From the NCBI RefSeq assembly GCF_030695125.1, contig NZ_JAUYTP010000012.1:1-64000 (forward strand): a DNA stretch of 64,000 bases, written 5' to 3'. Source of the DNA: Allobosea sp. (GTDB lineage Bacteria; Pseudomonadota; Alphaproteobacteria; Rhizobiales; Beijerinckiaceae). The position numbers were made by a program, and so were the translations under genes. This document shows positions 23,984 through 32,144 of this stretch, piece after piece. Numbering within the stretch: position 1 is the first letter of the stretch; each line of letters starts with the position of its first letter. The notes beneath the pieces are model-generated. The model was not told the DNA's origin and ran no database searches. It saw nothing but the letters and a program-made list of their open reading frames with translations.

Positions 23984-25783
23984 TCAGTCGTCGCGATGGG
24001 TGCGCGAGGGCCAGCGGCCGTCCTCGTCGGAGGCCTTGAACTCGTCGCGGATTCGCACGCCGACATAGATCGAGGTCGACGACTTGGCCTTCTCGAAGCC
24101 GAAGTCGTGCGCGGTCTTCGGCAGCCGCCTGGTGATGGTGTTGGGCTTGAACGGCGTCAGGCCGGCCTTGCGACACCAGGCCGTCATGGCATCGACGAGC
24201 GCGCCGGCGGTCTCGGTGTCGTGGGGCTCGCGCGTGACGATCAGCGCCTCGCGGACGAAGGCGCCCATCTGGTCGCTCTCGTCGCGATACTCCTGGCTCG
24301 CGGCCTGGATTGCGGCGGGTGGGTCGAGGGCCCCGCGCTGCAGGAAGTCGACAAGGCCGGCGAGCAGGCGGTTGAGGATGCCGGCGCGCTCGGCCCAGAG
24401 CTTGTCGGGCAGCTTCTTGTCGATCTCGTCCTTGGGGATCTGCACCTCGAAGGGGATCAGCACGACACGGCGCCAGATGCCGTCGTCATTGCCCTTGATC
24501 ACCGGCTTGCGGTTGGCCGAGATCAGCAGCTTGAACTTGGGATAGACCTCGTTGAACTCGTGGTTGAGCCGGCGCACCAGGATCGGCTCGCCCGAGGTCA
24601 GGGATTTGATCAGGCTCTCGTCGAAGGCCATGCCTTCCTTCGGCTCGGCCGCGCGCACAAGGCGCGCGCCGGGCGTCCGCACCAGATCGGGCGTCGCCTC
24701 CGCGCCCTTGCGCCGGTCCTCGCCCGTCAGGGTCGCGATCGGCAGCGAGGTCGCATAGTCGCCGGCGATGCGGGAGACGATGTCGACCAGCGTCGATTTG
24801 CCGTTGCGGCCCTCGCCATGCAGCAGCACGAAGACCTGTTCCATCGTCAGCGCGGTCAGGGCATAGCCGAGATAGCGCAGCATGTAGTCGCGGATCGACG
24901 GCTCGGGCAGGATGCGCGCCAGGAACGCGTCGAACACCGGGCAGGTCGCTTCGGGATCATGCGCGACCGGCGCCAGCTTGCAGATCCAGTCGTCGCGCCG
25001 GTGCTCCGCCATCTCGATCGAGACCTCGCGGATGAAGCGCGGATCGTCGGGGTCCGATTCCTCGTCCTCGGTCTCCGCGACGACGATACGCAGCGTCCCG
25101 TTCTCGAGGTTCAGCGCGAGCGGATCGACATCGAACTCCGCCAGCGGCTTGGACAGGAAGCCGATCGACTGCTTCAGCATCCCGTCGATCTTGCCGGTGT
25201 TGCAGGCCGAGTTGGCGAAGCGCCGGCGCTGCGCCTTGCGGTTGATCACGGCCTTGCGGGCGCGCGATCCGGCCGCGATCAGCCGGTTCAGCTCGGGCAG
25301 CTGCGCCTTGTCGGCCTCGCCGGCCTCGGCCCAGTTGACCGAATCCTTCATCGCCTGGGCGGCGTCGCCGGCCTCGATTGAGGCCGCCTCGCGTTCGGTC
25401 GGCTCGATCAGATGCGCCTCGAGCGCGATCGCCTCGACAGTCCTGTGAACCAGCGGGGTGATGTGGACGCCGTCGATGTCCTCGATCCAGCGGCGCCCGT
25501 CATAGACGTGCCAGCCGACATTCTGGATATGGATCACCGCCGTCCCGCAGCGGAAGCGGAAGCGCCGGGAATTGCCAATGTCATGGGTCCCTTGCGCGAC
25601 GCATTGCTTGATCAGCGCCCATTCCTCGGCGCCGAGCTGCGGACGCTCCGCCTCGCCATCGTCATGCCCCTCGCTGTCGCCATCGTCGGCACGATCGGGA
25701 GGAGGCGCGGAGGAGACCGGCGCCGCGGCCTGGACCGCGCCGAGGATAGGATCGTCGGAAGGCGTATCGTCGGAAGCCGTCAC
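23984..25783 (-). CDS. Phage/plasmid primase-helicase, P4/D5 family (SF3 helicase)
   Basis: A 599-aa replication protein with a superfamily 3 helicase core. The Walker A motif is GEGRNGKST at residues 323-331, followed by LVDIVSRIAGDYATSLPIAT. The segments RLNHEFNEVYPKFKLLISAN and GNDDGIWRRVVLIPFEVQIP are strongly typical of the D5 N/P4 family. A C-terminal winged-helix-like domain ends the chain. The N-terminal 200 residues carry no clear primase motifs, so priming may come from the separate zinc-finger/Toprim protein at 28074-29393. It is the last gene of the early-left operon and ends next to the repeat cluster. Confidence 0.92.
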   Translation of the reverse strand: MTASDDTPSDDPILGAVQAAAPVSSAPPPDRADDGDSEGHDDGEAERPQLGAEEWALIKQCVAQGTHDIGNSRRFRFRCGTAVIHIQNVGWHVYDGRRWIEDIDGVHITPLVHRTVEAIALEAHLIEPTEREAASIEAGDAAQAMKDSVNWAEAGEADKAQLPELNRLIAAGSRARKAVINRKAQRRRFANSACNTGKIDGMLKQSIGFLSKPLAEFDVDPLALNLENGTLRIVVAETEDEESDPDDPRFIREVSIEMAEHRRDDWICKLAPVAHDPEATCPVFDAFLARILPEPSIRDYMLRYLGYALTALTMEQVFVLLHGEGRNGKSTLVDIVSRIAGDYATSLPIATLTGEDRRKGAEATPDLVRTPGARLVRAAEPKEGMAFDESLIKSLTSGEPILVRRLNHEFNEVYPKFKLLISANRKPVIKGNDDGIWRRVVLIPFEVQIPKDEIDKKLPDKLWAERAGILNRLLAGLVDFLQRGALDPPAAIQAASQEYRDESDQMGAFVREALIVTREPHDTETAGALVDAMTAWCRKAGLTPFKPNTITRRLPKTAHDFGFEKAKSSTSIYVGVRIRDEFKASDEDGRWPSRTHRDD

Positions 25784-26655
25784 GCTGCATCACCCTGCGA
25801 CGGGAAGAGCGGCGTACCGCGGCCGCCAGCGTGTCGGTCGAGCGCGGCAGCCGCCGCAGGGTTGATCCAGAGCACCTCGGTGCGCTCGCGGGCGCCATCG
25901 GCCAGCGCCACGCGCTCGACCCGCCGCCAGCGGGCGAGCGCGCGCTCATAAAGCGGGTGCGGGTAGCCGGAGATGACAACCATGCCCAACAGCTCGCGCA
26001 GGCCGGCGAGCAGGGCCTCATGGCCCGCGTCGTCGAGTTCATGGCGATATCGGTGCTTGGCGCAGTGTGGGTTGCCGCCCGAGCGCGTCTCATGGACATA
26101 GGGCGGGTCGACATAATGCAGGGTCTCGCGCCCATCGTGCCGCCGCATCACGTCAAGCGCGTCGAGCTGCTCGATGACGACGCCCATCACGCGCTGCACG
26201 ATCTCCGGCAAGAGGTCGGGATAGTTCGCCCAGTCATGCGCCGGCGTGGTGCCGGAGCGGTTGCTATTGGCCCGGAAGCCGGTCGAGCGGCCCATGGCGC
26301 CGGTCGAGCCGAAGCCCATCAGGCTGCGAATGATCATGCGCCGCGCGCACTCGACAGGGTCGAGGTTCGGCTCATAGGCCGCGAAGAACTCCTCGCGCGC
26401 AAACGGCGTCAGCCGCAGCTGGTCGATCAGCTCAGAGGCGCGCGGTCCGCGCAGCACCCGGAAAAGGTTCACCAGCTCGCTGTCGAGATCGTTGTAGATC
26501 TCGGCATAGGCGCGCGGCTTGCGGAGCAACACCGAGGCGGCCCCGCCGAAGGGCTCGACATAGACGCGGTGCGGCGGCAAATGCGCGATGATCCAGGGCG
26601 CCAGCAGCCATTTGCCGCCATGCCAGCGCAGCACGGCCCGAGACGGTTCGCTCAC
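25780..26655 (-). CDS. DNA adenine methyltransferase, D12 class (Dam-like)
   Basis: A 291-aa N6-adenine methyltransferase. It has the D12 opening LRWHGGKWLLAPWIIAHLPP, the AdoMet motif YVEPFGGAASVLL (residues 32-44), the DLDSELVNLFRVLR helix, and the catalytic motif DPPY at 183-186. D12 enzymes usually modify GATC, though specificity cannot be read here. It overlaps the helicase start by four bases and lacks a neighbouring restriction endonuclease, so it is an orphan. It may protect phage DNA or alter host gene control. The same operon encodes a GcrA-like methylation-sensing regulator. Confidence 0.93.
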   Translation of the reverse strand: MSEPSRAVLRWHGGKWLLAPWIIAHLPPHRVYVEPFGGAASVLLRKPRAYAEIYNDLDSELVNLFRVLRGPRASELIDQLRLTPFAREEFFAAYEPNLDPVECARRMIIRSLMGFGSTGAMGRSTGFRANSNRSGTTPAHDWANYPDLLPEIVQRVMGVVIEQLDALDVMRRHDGRETLHYVDPPYVHETRSGGNPHCAKHRYRHELDDAGHEALLAGLRELLGMVVISGYPHPLYERALARWRRVERVALADGARERTEVLWINPAAAAALDRHAGGRGTPLFPSQGDAA

Positions 26656-27125
26656 GGAAACCGTACCCCCGTGATCGCGATCGCGCCGGGCTGCTCAGCC
26701 GGGCAGAACAGCAGGCCGAACTCGTCGGGCTCGTCCGGGTCCTCGCTGGAATCGTAGATCCACAGCTGCTCGGCCGGCTTGTGGCCCAGCCATTCGAACG
26801 GGTCCTCGCAGCCCATCCGCTCGAGTTCGCGCGCCATGCGCTGGCGATAGGCGGGGCTCGCGAAGGCGGCCGGGTCGTGGTGGCCATAGACATAGACCGC
26901 CCAGGGCAGACCGTCCTCGGTGATGCCGCCCTCCCAGACATGCCCGCCCAGATCAGCCAGCCCAGGCCCGCAGCGCGCGATCGCGGTGCGGGCGCAGCGA
27001 TGCCAGACGGCGATGGCCTCCGACGGAAGCTGCTCCCAGGGCGTGACGCAGCGCTTCGGCTCGTCGGCAAAGCGCGCCTCATACAGGCCCCGGGCCAGGG
27101 AATCGAGGGTGACGGGGCTGCTCAT
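26652..27125 (-). CDS. Phage early protein, function unknown
   Basis: A 157-aa protein opening MSSPVTLDSLARGLYEARFA. It has a compact C-terminal acidic patch (SSEDPDEPDEFGLLF). It is soluble, with no signal or membrane segment, and Trp residues are frequent. Start and stop overlap its neighbours by four bases, so it belongs to the same early-left transcript as the ACP and methylase. I do not recognise a family. Confidence 0.72.
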   Translation of the reverse strand: MSSPVTLDSLARGLYEARFADEPKRCVTPWEQLPSEAIAVWHRCARTAIARCGPGLADLGGHVWEGGITEDGLPWAVYVYGHHDPAAFASPAYRQRMARELERMGCEDPFEWLGHKPAEQLWIYDSSEDPDEPDEFGLLFCPAEQPGAIAITGVRFP

Positions 27126-27373
27126 GACACCGCTCCCGCACTGGGGGCAACGCCCTCGATGGCTGCGACGAGGTCGCCGACGGTCTTCATGCTGTCGAGG
27201 ACACCGTCAGGCACTTCGATCCCACGCTTGCCTTCGAGCCGCACGACGATCTCGACCTCGTCGAGACTGTCGAGGCCGAGATCCGCCTGCAAAAGCGTCT
27301 CGCGCGTAAAACTGTCGTCACTGCCGAGTTGGGCGCGGATCGCGTCGACGATGTCCTGCGGGATGACGCTCAT
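27122..27373 (-). CDS. Phage-encoded acyl carrier protein
   Basis: An 83-aa acidic protein of ACP size and fold. The phosphopantetheine attachment motif is DLGLDSLDEVEIVVRLE with Ser36 as the expected modified residue. The chain begins MSVIPQDIVDAIRAQLGSDD and ends in SMKTVGDLVAAIEG, the usual helix IV of ACP. The short alanine-rich tail is nonstandard. The gene is coupled to both neighbours by four-base overlaps, so it belongs to the early-left operon, not to a host fatty-acid operon. No acyltransferase or synthase is nearby. It could divert acyl chains or regulate a host enzyme. Confidence 0.9.
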   Translation of the reverse strand: MSVIPQDIVDAIRAQLGSDDSFTRETLLQADLGLDSLDEVEIVVRLEGKRGIEVPDGVLDSMKTVGDLVAAIEGVAPSAGAVS

Positions 27374-28077
27374 GACGCGGCTCCCGCCTTGGCGGCGGCG
27401 CGGTCCAGCCGCTCGATCTCGGCGACGATCAGGGCGCCGGCCTTGACCAGGTCGCGGCGGCGGCTGGTCGGCTTCCACCAATCCCAGCCCCAAGGCCAAA
27501 GCAGCTTGATGATGTTGACGCCGTCGGCGAAGCCACCCTCTCGATGACGAGCAGGCAGGACATAGGAGGCGGCCGCCCTCGCCAGTTCGCCCTTGAAGTG
27601 CCGATCGTCGTGATCGGGCGACCAGCCTTCGGCCTCGATCTGCCGGAGCCTTTCCGCGGCGATGTCACGGATGGCAGGGCGCAGCGGGTCGTCAACAAGC
27701 ATGATCGGCCCGGGCGTCGCCATCTGCCGATACATCTCATCAATTTCGGCGGGCGTCGGCGTTTTAGGCAACAGGACGAAGTCAGGCTGAATCGCCACCT
27801 CCCCGTGAAAGGGAAGCCAGCCGATTGGCACACCGGCGCGCGTCTGGACGATCCTATCGTGCGACCAGTCCCAGCCCATCCAGGTCCAGCCGGGCTCACC
27901 CGTGTGATCCTCGCCGTTGTAGCCGATCGTCCAACTCGGCTCGGCGCTGTCCTCGATCGGTCGGGCGTCGAACTCGACGCAGGAATAATCGACGAGCAGC
28001 CGGACCCAGGTGTGGTCTTTGGGAGCGCTGTCCATAGGCCGAGGCTTCAAGCCGCTCGGCGAGATCTCAATGCTCAT
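27370..28077 (-). CDS. Phage protein with DUF551-like N-terminus, unknown function
   Basis: A 235-aa protein. The N-terminal part PMDSAPKDHTWVRLLVDYSC resembles the 'APKDG' start of DUF551-like phage proteins. The second half, from AAERLRQIEAEGWSPDHDD to WKPTSRRRDLVKAGALIVAE, is a conserved-looking segment that I have seen in small phage proteins of alphaproteobacteria, where a histidine/aspartate-rich loop is followed by WPW and a terminal helix. Function is unknown. It sits in the early-left operon with overlapping starts and stops on both sides. Confidence 0.7.
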   Translation of the reverse strand: MSIEISPSGLKPRPMDSAPKDHTWVRLLVDYSCVEFDARPIEDSAEPSWTIGYNGEDHTGEPGWTWMGWDWSHDRIVQTRAGVPIGWLPFHGEVAIQPDFVLLPKTPTPAEIDEMYRQMATPGPIMLVDDPLRPAIRDIAAERLRQIEAEGWSPDHDDRHFKGELARAAASYVLPARHREGGFADGVNIIKLLWPWGWDWWKPTSRRRDLVKAGALIVAEIERLDRAAAKAGAAS

Positions 28078-29393
28078 GCCTCTTCCCTTTCCCGCTCCGC
28101 AGCCACCCGCTCGCGCTCCCGCACGAGCCGGATCCGCATGTCGTTGAAGTCGCCGCCATCCTCCGGCCAGGCCACGCGCACGGTCAGGCCCGGCCGGGCC
28201 CAGCGGGCCGAGGCGCGGGCGACCGTCATCTCGACCGTGAAGCGGTCGCTGTCCCCGTCCGCGAGGATCAGCACCTGGTCGACACCGTCGGGGATGGCGA
28301 TTGACCGGCTCGGGTCGCTGATGTCGGGCTCCGGCCCGCCCACCCGCACGGGGAACAGCCGCCCGGCCTTGTCGGCCTTCTTCCGTGTCGGATGGGCGAT
28401 CGAAGCCACCGCCTTGCCGCCGAGATTGCCGAGATCGATCGAGGACCAGAATTCCGTCGTCGAGAGGTCTTCTCCGGCCTCGACCATCGAAGCCCAGACC
28501 GACAGCACGGTCTCGATGCCCTCGCCGATGACGATCCGCGTGACGCGGCCCGACGGCGCCGGCACCAGCACCAGATGCCCGCCCTGCTTCGTCCCGCGCG
28601 AGCGCTTGACGTCGAGCCGCTCGCCATCGACGACCAGGACGAGCTTGCCCTTGGCCTGCGCCGGCAGGCCGCCATCCGCGAGCGCCGGGTCCAGCCAGGT
28701 CATGTGCAGCCCGATGAAGCGGCCGTCATTGCCGGCGATCGGCGCCAGCATCGCCGGCCCCGTCCAGACGATCGCCCCGTCCCTCCCGGCCGGGTGGCGC
28801 AGGCGGATCTCGCGGTGCAGCCTGAGCTTGGCGCCGGCGGGCACGCCGGGGATGCAGCGCCACCTCAGATAAGCCTCGACCAGCGAACCCGGCGCCGGCT
28901 CCCCCGCGCGCCAGAGCGCATGGCAGCGCCGGCGCTCATCCTCCCGAAACTGGTTGTTGGCCCGCTCGGTCTTCGCCCGCGCCGCCTCGTCATCGGCCTT
29001 GCGCTGCGCGAACGCCGCCTCTTGCGCCGCGATCTCCTCCGCGGTCGGCTCCGTCGCCGGCCGCCCGGGCTTCGGTTCGCCTGTCAGGAAGGTGACGGCC
29101 TCGAGGAAGCTGGCGTCGATCAGGAGGTACCGCGCGAGGCTGATCGCATCCGCCCCGCCCTTGCCCGCGCCGCGACAGTTCCACAAGCCCGTGGTCGCGT
29201 TGACCGAAAAGCGGTCGACACCGCCGCAGCGTGGGCACGGCCCGGCGATCTCCCCCGTCGCGCGCGTCGTCCGCCCGGCCGAGCCCTTCGGCGAGAAGCC
29301 GAACTTGAACGCCGCGTTCAGCGTCGAGATCGCCTTGGCGCGATCGACCCAGGCGTCGAAAGCCGGGTCCGGCTTGTGGGCGATCGCCGCCAT
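28074..29393 (-). CDS. Zinc-finger/Toprim primase
   Basis: A 439-aa replication primase. Residues 50-80 carry a CHC2-like zinc site, with CPRCGGVDRFSVN (Cys53 and Cys56) and WNCRGAGKGGADAI (Cys73). A charged linker follows. The C-terminal half shows Toprim motifs: VIGEGIETVLSVWASM and then VLILADGDSDRF, which holds the metal-binding acidic pair. This arrangement is found in P4-like alpha and T7-like primases. It would prime phage replication together with the SF3 helicase further down the same operon. Confidence 0.88.
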   Translation of the reverse strand: MAAIAHKPDPAFDAWVDRAKAISTLNAAFKFGFSPKGSAGRTTRATGEIAGPCPRCGGVDRFSVNATTGLWNCRGAGKGGADAISLARYLLIDASFLEAVTFLTGEPKPGRPATEPTAEEIAAQEAAFAQRKADDEAARAKTERANNQFREDERRRCHALWRAGEPAPGSLVEAYLRWRCIPGVPAGAKLRLHREIRLRHPAGRDGAIVWTGPAMLAPIAGNDGRFIGLHMTWLDPALADGGLPAQAKGKLVLVVDGERLDVKRSRGTKQGGHLVLVPAPSGRVTRIVIGEGIETVLSVWASMVEAGEDLSTTEFWSSIDLGNLGGKAVASIAHPTRKKADKAGRLFPVRVGGPEPDISDPSRSIAIPDGVDQVLILADGDSDRFTVEMTVARASARWARPGLTVRVAWPEDGGDFNDMRIRLVRERERVAAEREREEA

Positions 29394-30013
29394 CAGCCGC
29401 GCCCCGCCATATCGAAGCCGCCGCCATAGCCGCGCAGGCGCCCATCGGCGCTGCGGGTTTCGGGCGCGGCGAGCAGGGCTGCGATCGCGCGCCAGTTCTC
29501 GGCATAGAGCTGGAATTTGCCAGGCGGCAGCCGCCCGCAGGCGCGCTCGAGGAAGACGACCGCGCGCGAGCGCTGCCCGCTCACCGCCATCAGCAGCGCA
29601 TGGCCGACGATGTCCTCGACCGCGCTGGACGGGCGCGCCTCCGTCGCCACCGGTGCGGGCGCGACCTGGACGGACCGGAAGCGCGCATCGGGATCCTCGC
29701 GGGCGGCTTCCAGCTCGCAGAGCCGGCGCAGCGCGCGGCGCAGATCAGGTGGCGCGCAGACCAGCTCGGCCTGCAGCGCCGCCGCACTGCGCCCCGCCTC
29801 GCCGGCGGCCTCGATCAGGGCCAGCACCCGCCCGGGCAGCGAAGCCGGGTCGATCATCTCCGGCGGCGGCAATTCGCCGGCGTTGCGCAGCTTGTAGAGC
29901 ATGCGCTGCACGGCCGCCGCCGAGCGCGACAGCGCCTTGGAGATATCGCGCGGCGACTGGCCTTTCAGGGCCAGCGCCTTGACCTGGGCACGAAACGAAA
30001 CGGGCACGTTCAC
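29393..30013 (-). CDS. Helix-turn-helix phage protein
   Basis: A 206-aa protein. Residues 1-45 (MNVPVSFRAQVKALALKGQS, then PRDISKALSRSAAAVQRMLY) look like a resolvase- or sigma-like helix-turn-helix. A second potential winged helix lies in ALIEAAGEAGRSAAALQAEL. The C-terminal half has no recognisable domain. It may regulate the early operon or aid replication initiation, given its place directly upstream of the primase. The role is inferred. The stop overlaps the primase start by one base (TGATG). Confidence 0.65.
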   Translation of the reverse strand: MNVPVSFRAQVKALALKGQSPRDISKALSRSAAAVQRMLYKLRNAGELPPPEMIDPASLPGRVLALIEAAGEAGRSAAALQAELVCAPPDLRRALRRLCELEAAREDPDARFRSVQVAPAPVATEARPSSAVEDIVGHALLMAVSGQRSRAVVFLERACGRLPPGKFQLYAENWRAIAALLAAPETRSADGRLRGYGGGFDMAGRG

Positions 30014-30276
30014 GACAGCCCCTCGCTGCTGACGACCAGGCCCAACCCGATCGCGATCTCGGGGTTGCGCGCCAGCGCCAGCGCGATCTCGCTCGCCTTC
30101 GCCAGGGCCTGCGCCTGGCGCAGCGTCTCGCCGATCGTCAGCCGCCGCAGCGTCGGATCCTCGCTGGGGCTCTGCGCCACCAGCAATTCGAGCTGGTTCA
30201 GCGCCATCGTCTCGCCGAGCGCGGCGGTGCGCAGCCGGGCGGCGATCTCGTCGAAGGAGAGCGGGGTCGCGTTCAT
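30010..30276 (-). CDS. Small early phage protein, function unknown
   Basis: An 88-aa helical protein, MNATPLSFDEIAARLRTAAL onward, with a heptad-like central region (LNQLELLVAQSPSEDPTLRR). Its neighbours overlap it by four bases, so it is cotranscribed with the GcrA homologue and the HTH protein. It has no recognisable family, signal peptide or membrane helix. Confidence 0.65.
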   Translation of the reverse strand: MNATPLSFDEIAARLRTAALGETMALNQLELLVAQSPSEDPTLRRLTIGETLRQAQALAKASEIALALARNPEIAIGLGLVVSSEGLS

Positions 30277-30812
30277 GCGAAGGCCCCGTCCCGGCTTAGC
30301 TGCTTCGCCCGGCGCGAGCGCGCGGCGTTGAGCTCCTCCTGCTGGCGGATCGGCCGGCGCTCATAGACCAGCTGGGCGCAGGCCGCGCACCAGCGCTGCC
30401 CTTCGGCGCGAACCGGCTTGCCGCAATAGAGCCCGCTGCGCGCCTCGATCCCCCAGAGCGGCATGTGGCAGAGCCCGGCCTTCAGCCCGATGATGTCGAC
30501 GGCTTCAGGCCCGGCCGGTTTCGGCCAGGCCTTCGGCGTCGGGTCGACCGGCGGCTCGGCCGGCGCGGCTTTTTCAGGTCGCGGAACCCTGGGCGGCGCC
30601 GGCCGCAGATTGCGCGCGGCGGCTTCTGCCGGCGTCTCGTGCATCCCCCAGCCGCGCGTGAAGGCGAGGCCCAGCCGATGCACCTTGCCGATGACCGCGT
30701 TGCGCGAGACGTCACCCAATTCCTCCGCGATCTCGCCTGCGCTTAAACCCCGTTCGAGCAGGGCCTTCAACCGGGCGACGCGCTCCTCGGTCCAGAGCGG
30801 CGGCGGGTTCAT
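30273..30812 (-). CDS. gcrA: Phage-encoded GcrA family cell-cycle regulator
   Basis: A 179-aa protein with the GcrA signature. The N-terminal HTH has WTEERVARLKALLERGLSAG and RNAVIGKVHRLGLA (residues 38-50). A long Pro/Ala linker follows. The C-terminal domain has LCHMPLWGI, then YCGKPVRAEGQRWCAAC, with four Cys at 115, 130, 142 and 145; host GcrA typically ends this set in Cys-x-x-His. GcrA binds sigma70 RNA polymerase and senses CcrM-methylated GANTC sites in alphaproteobacteria, controlling division genes. A phage copy in an early operon could redirect host transcription at these promoters. Confidence 0.92.
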   Translation of the reverse strand: MNPPPLWTEERVARLKALLERGLSAGEIAEELGDVSRNAVIGKVHRLGLAFTRGWGMHETPAEAAARNLRPAPPRVPRPEKAAPAEPPVDPTPKAWPKPAGPEAVDIIGLKAGLCHMPLWGIEARSGLYCGKPVRAEGQRWCAACAQLVYERRPIRQQEELNAARSRRAKQLSRDGAFA

Positions 30813-31369
30813 CGTCCGGCCTCGCCGACCGAGCGCAGGACGGGACGCGAAACCTGTCCGTCCTGCGCCGGCGTCGCATCCGGCGAAGCCGGCGGCGGCA
30901 CGGGCGGCGCGGCACCGGCCACGACCGCCAGCACGGTCCCGATCGCGGCCTGCGCCTTGGCGCCGGCCCTCGCGATCGCGTTCTCTTCATTGGGCGTGAT
31001 GACGCCGTCGGCCTTGGCGAGCGCCACCTCGCGGTGGAACTCGGCCCCGGCCATCGTCGCCTCGGCGAAGGCAAGCGGCAGACCACCATCGCTGCCCCGG
31101 CCCTGCATCGGCCGCAGCGCGTGGCCGGACGCTTCGGCGAGCGCGCGCGTCACATAGGGCTGGCCGCATTCGGCCTCGAGCCGCATCGCCAGATGCACCG
31201 GCAGCGACTCGGGGCTGACCGGGTCGCCATAGCGGCGCATCTGCTCATGGCTGCGCCCGGTGATCTCGCCGGCGGCCTGCAGCCCGCCTGCCGCCTTGAT
31301 CAGAAGGCGGCTCGCGCGCTTGAGGAGGAGGAAGCCCGGCTCTGCCGTGTCGAGGCTGGAAAAGTCCAC
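30809..31369 (-). CDS. Phage regulatory CII-like protein
   Basis: A 186-aa protein with the usual start context. The chosen GTG at 31369 is preceded by AGGGAGG at good spacing. It opens the early-left operon. Residues 1-80 (FLLLKRASRLLIKAAGGLQA, then GRSHEQMRRYGDPVSPESLP) match the phage regulatory CII family, which often lies next to early genes in Rhizobiales prophages. The rest is helical with an Ala/Pro tail. It probably binds DNA or RNA polymerase and adjusts the lytic/lysogenic balance. Confidence 0.65.
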   Translation of the reverse strand: MDFSSLDTAEPGFLLLKRASRLLIKAAGGLQAAGEITGRSHEQMRRYGDPVSPESLPVHLAMRLEAECGQPYVTRALAEASGHALRPMQGRGSDGGLPLAFAEATMAGAEFHREVALAKADGVITPNEENAIARAGAKAQAAIGTVLAVVAGAAPPVPPPASPDATPAQDGQVSRPVLRSVGEAGR

Positions 31370-31482
31370 GTGAAATCCTCCCTGTTTTTCAAGGCGACGG
31401 CAGAGTGATGGTGCGTCAGGGTGGCCCGGTCAGATCAGGGCGGAGGGCCGGAGCCCGGCCGCCGCAAAAGGAGGCGGATCAG

Positions 31483-31734
31483 ATGGCAAACCCGATGGAC
31501 GATATTGAAGTGCAGGTGCCGGGGCGGTTGCTCGCGCTTGAGATCCTGGTCACGCTGCTGCTTCGCGAAAAGGCCAACAGCCGGAAGCTGCTCGCGGAAG
31601 CCGAGCGCCATTTGGCGAAGGTGGAAGCCGAAGCCCTGACGGAACTCTCCCCTGAAACCCGCGAACGGGCGCTGCAGATGTTCGAGGCGGCTCGGACGAG
31701 TTTCGACGTCATCAACCGGTTCGTTCGCGCATGA
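31483..31734 (+). CDS. Small helical phage protein on the plus strand
   Basis: An 83-aa protein (MANPMDDIEVQVPGRLLALE) with a strong ribosome-binding site AAAAGGAGGCGG seven bases before the ATG. The rest is helical, including a segment LLREKANSRKLLAEAERHLA that could form a coiled coil. It lies between the leftward early operon and the leftward Cro-position gene but in the opposite orientation, so it is a separate transcript. Function is unknown; its place suggests that it affects the switch. Confidence 0.65.
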   Translation: MANPMDDIEVQVPGRLLALEILVTLLLREKANSRKLLAEAERHLAKVEAEALTELSPETRERALQMFEAARTSFDVINRFVRA

Positions 31735-31796
31735 CCACGGCACCTCAGAGATGCGCCGCCAGATCCCGCCATCGTTCGCACCAGGTTGGATTGTCA

Positions 31797-32057
31797 TCAC
31801 GCGGCCCTCTCGGCGGTATCGGTCGGCACCGGGCGCGGGACGTCAGATGGCCAGGCATGGCCTTCGGGCCAATTGTCGGAGAACCAGCGCAATGCGCGGT
31901 CGGACCGTTTGAGGGTGGGTGACGAATGACCGCGGTCGAGATCGACAAGCAGCTTCGACTCATCGAAGGCTCGCCGGCTGGCAACGGACAACGTCACACC
32001 CAGCGCCTCGCAATAGGCCTTGGCGACAGTCAGCATCTGGTCGGTCAACGTCAGCAT
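31797..32057 (-). CDS. Small gene in the Cro position, divergent from the repressor
   Basis: An 86-aa protein (MLTLTDQMLTVAKAYCEALG) encoded divergently from the S24 repressor across an 87-bp operator region. A helix-turn-helix-like segment is possible at the N-terminus (AKAYCEALGVTLSVASRRAF), and the middle RSDRALRWFSDNWPEGHAWP recurs in phage regulators of Rhizobiales. Its ATG is only seven bases past a -10 box and has no Shine-Dalgarno sequence, so its mRNA is probably leaderless. A Cro-like role is inferred from position. Confidence 0.7.
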   Translation of the reverse strand: MLTLTDQMLTVAKAYCEALGVTLSVASRRAFDESKLLVDLDRGHSSPTLKRSDRALRWFSDNWPEGHAWPSDVPRPVPTDTAERAA

Positions 32058-32064
32058 GGCGCGA

Positions 32065-32144
32065 CGCTATGCGGAAATTTACCCTCTCGTCAAGGCGGTA
32101 TTTCCGCAGAGACGGCTTTCTCCCAGCGGGGTATTTTACCCGAC
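32065..32144. promoter_or_regulatory. Divergent early/repressor promoters with three operator copies
   Basis: The leftward promoter has -35 TTGACG (32093-32088) and -10 ATAGCG (32070-32065), 17 bp apart, with operator GCGGAAATTTACCC (32071-32084) in the spacer. Further copies are GCGGTATTTCCGC (32095-32107) and the palindrome GGGTATTTTACCC (32129-32141). The last one contains TATTTT (32132-32137), a likely -10 for the repressor that places its start at or beside the ATG. Both genes would be leaderless. Confidence 0.75.
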
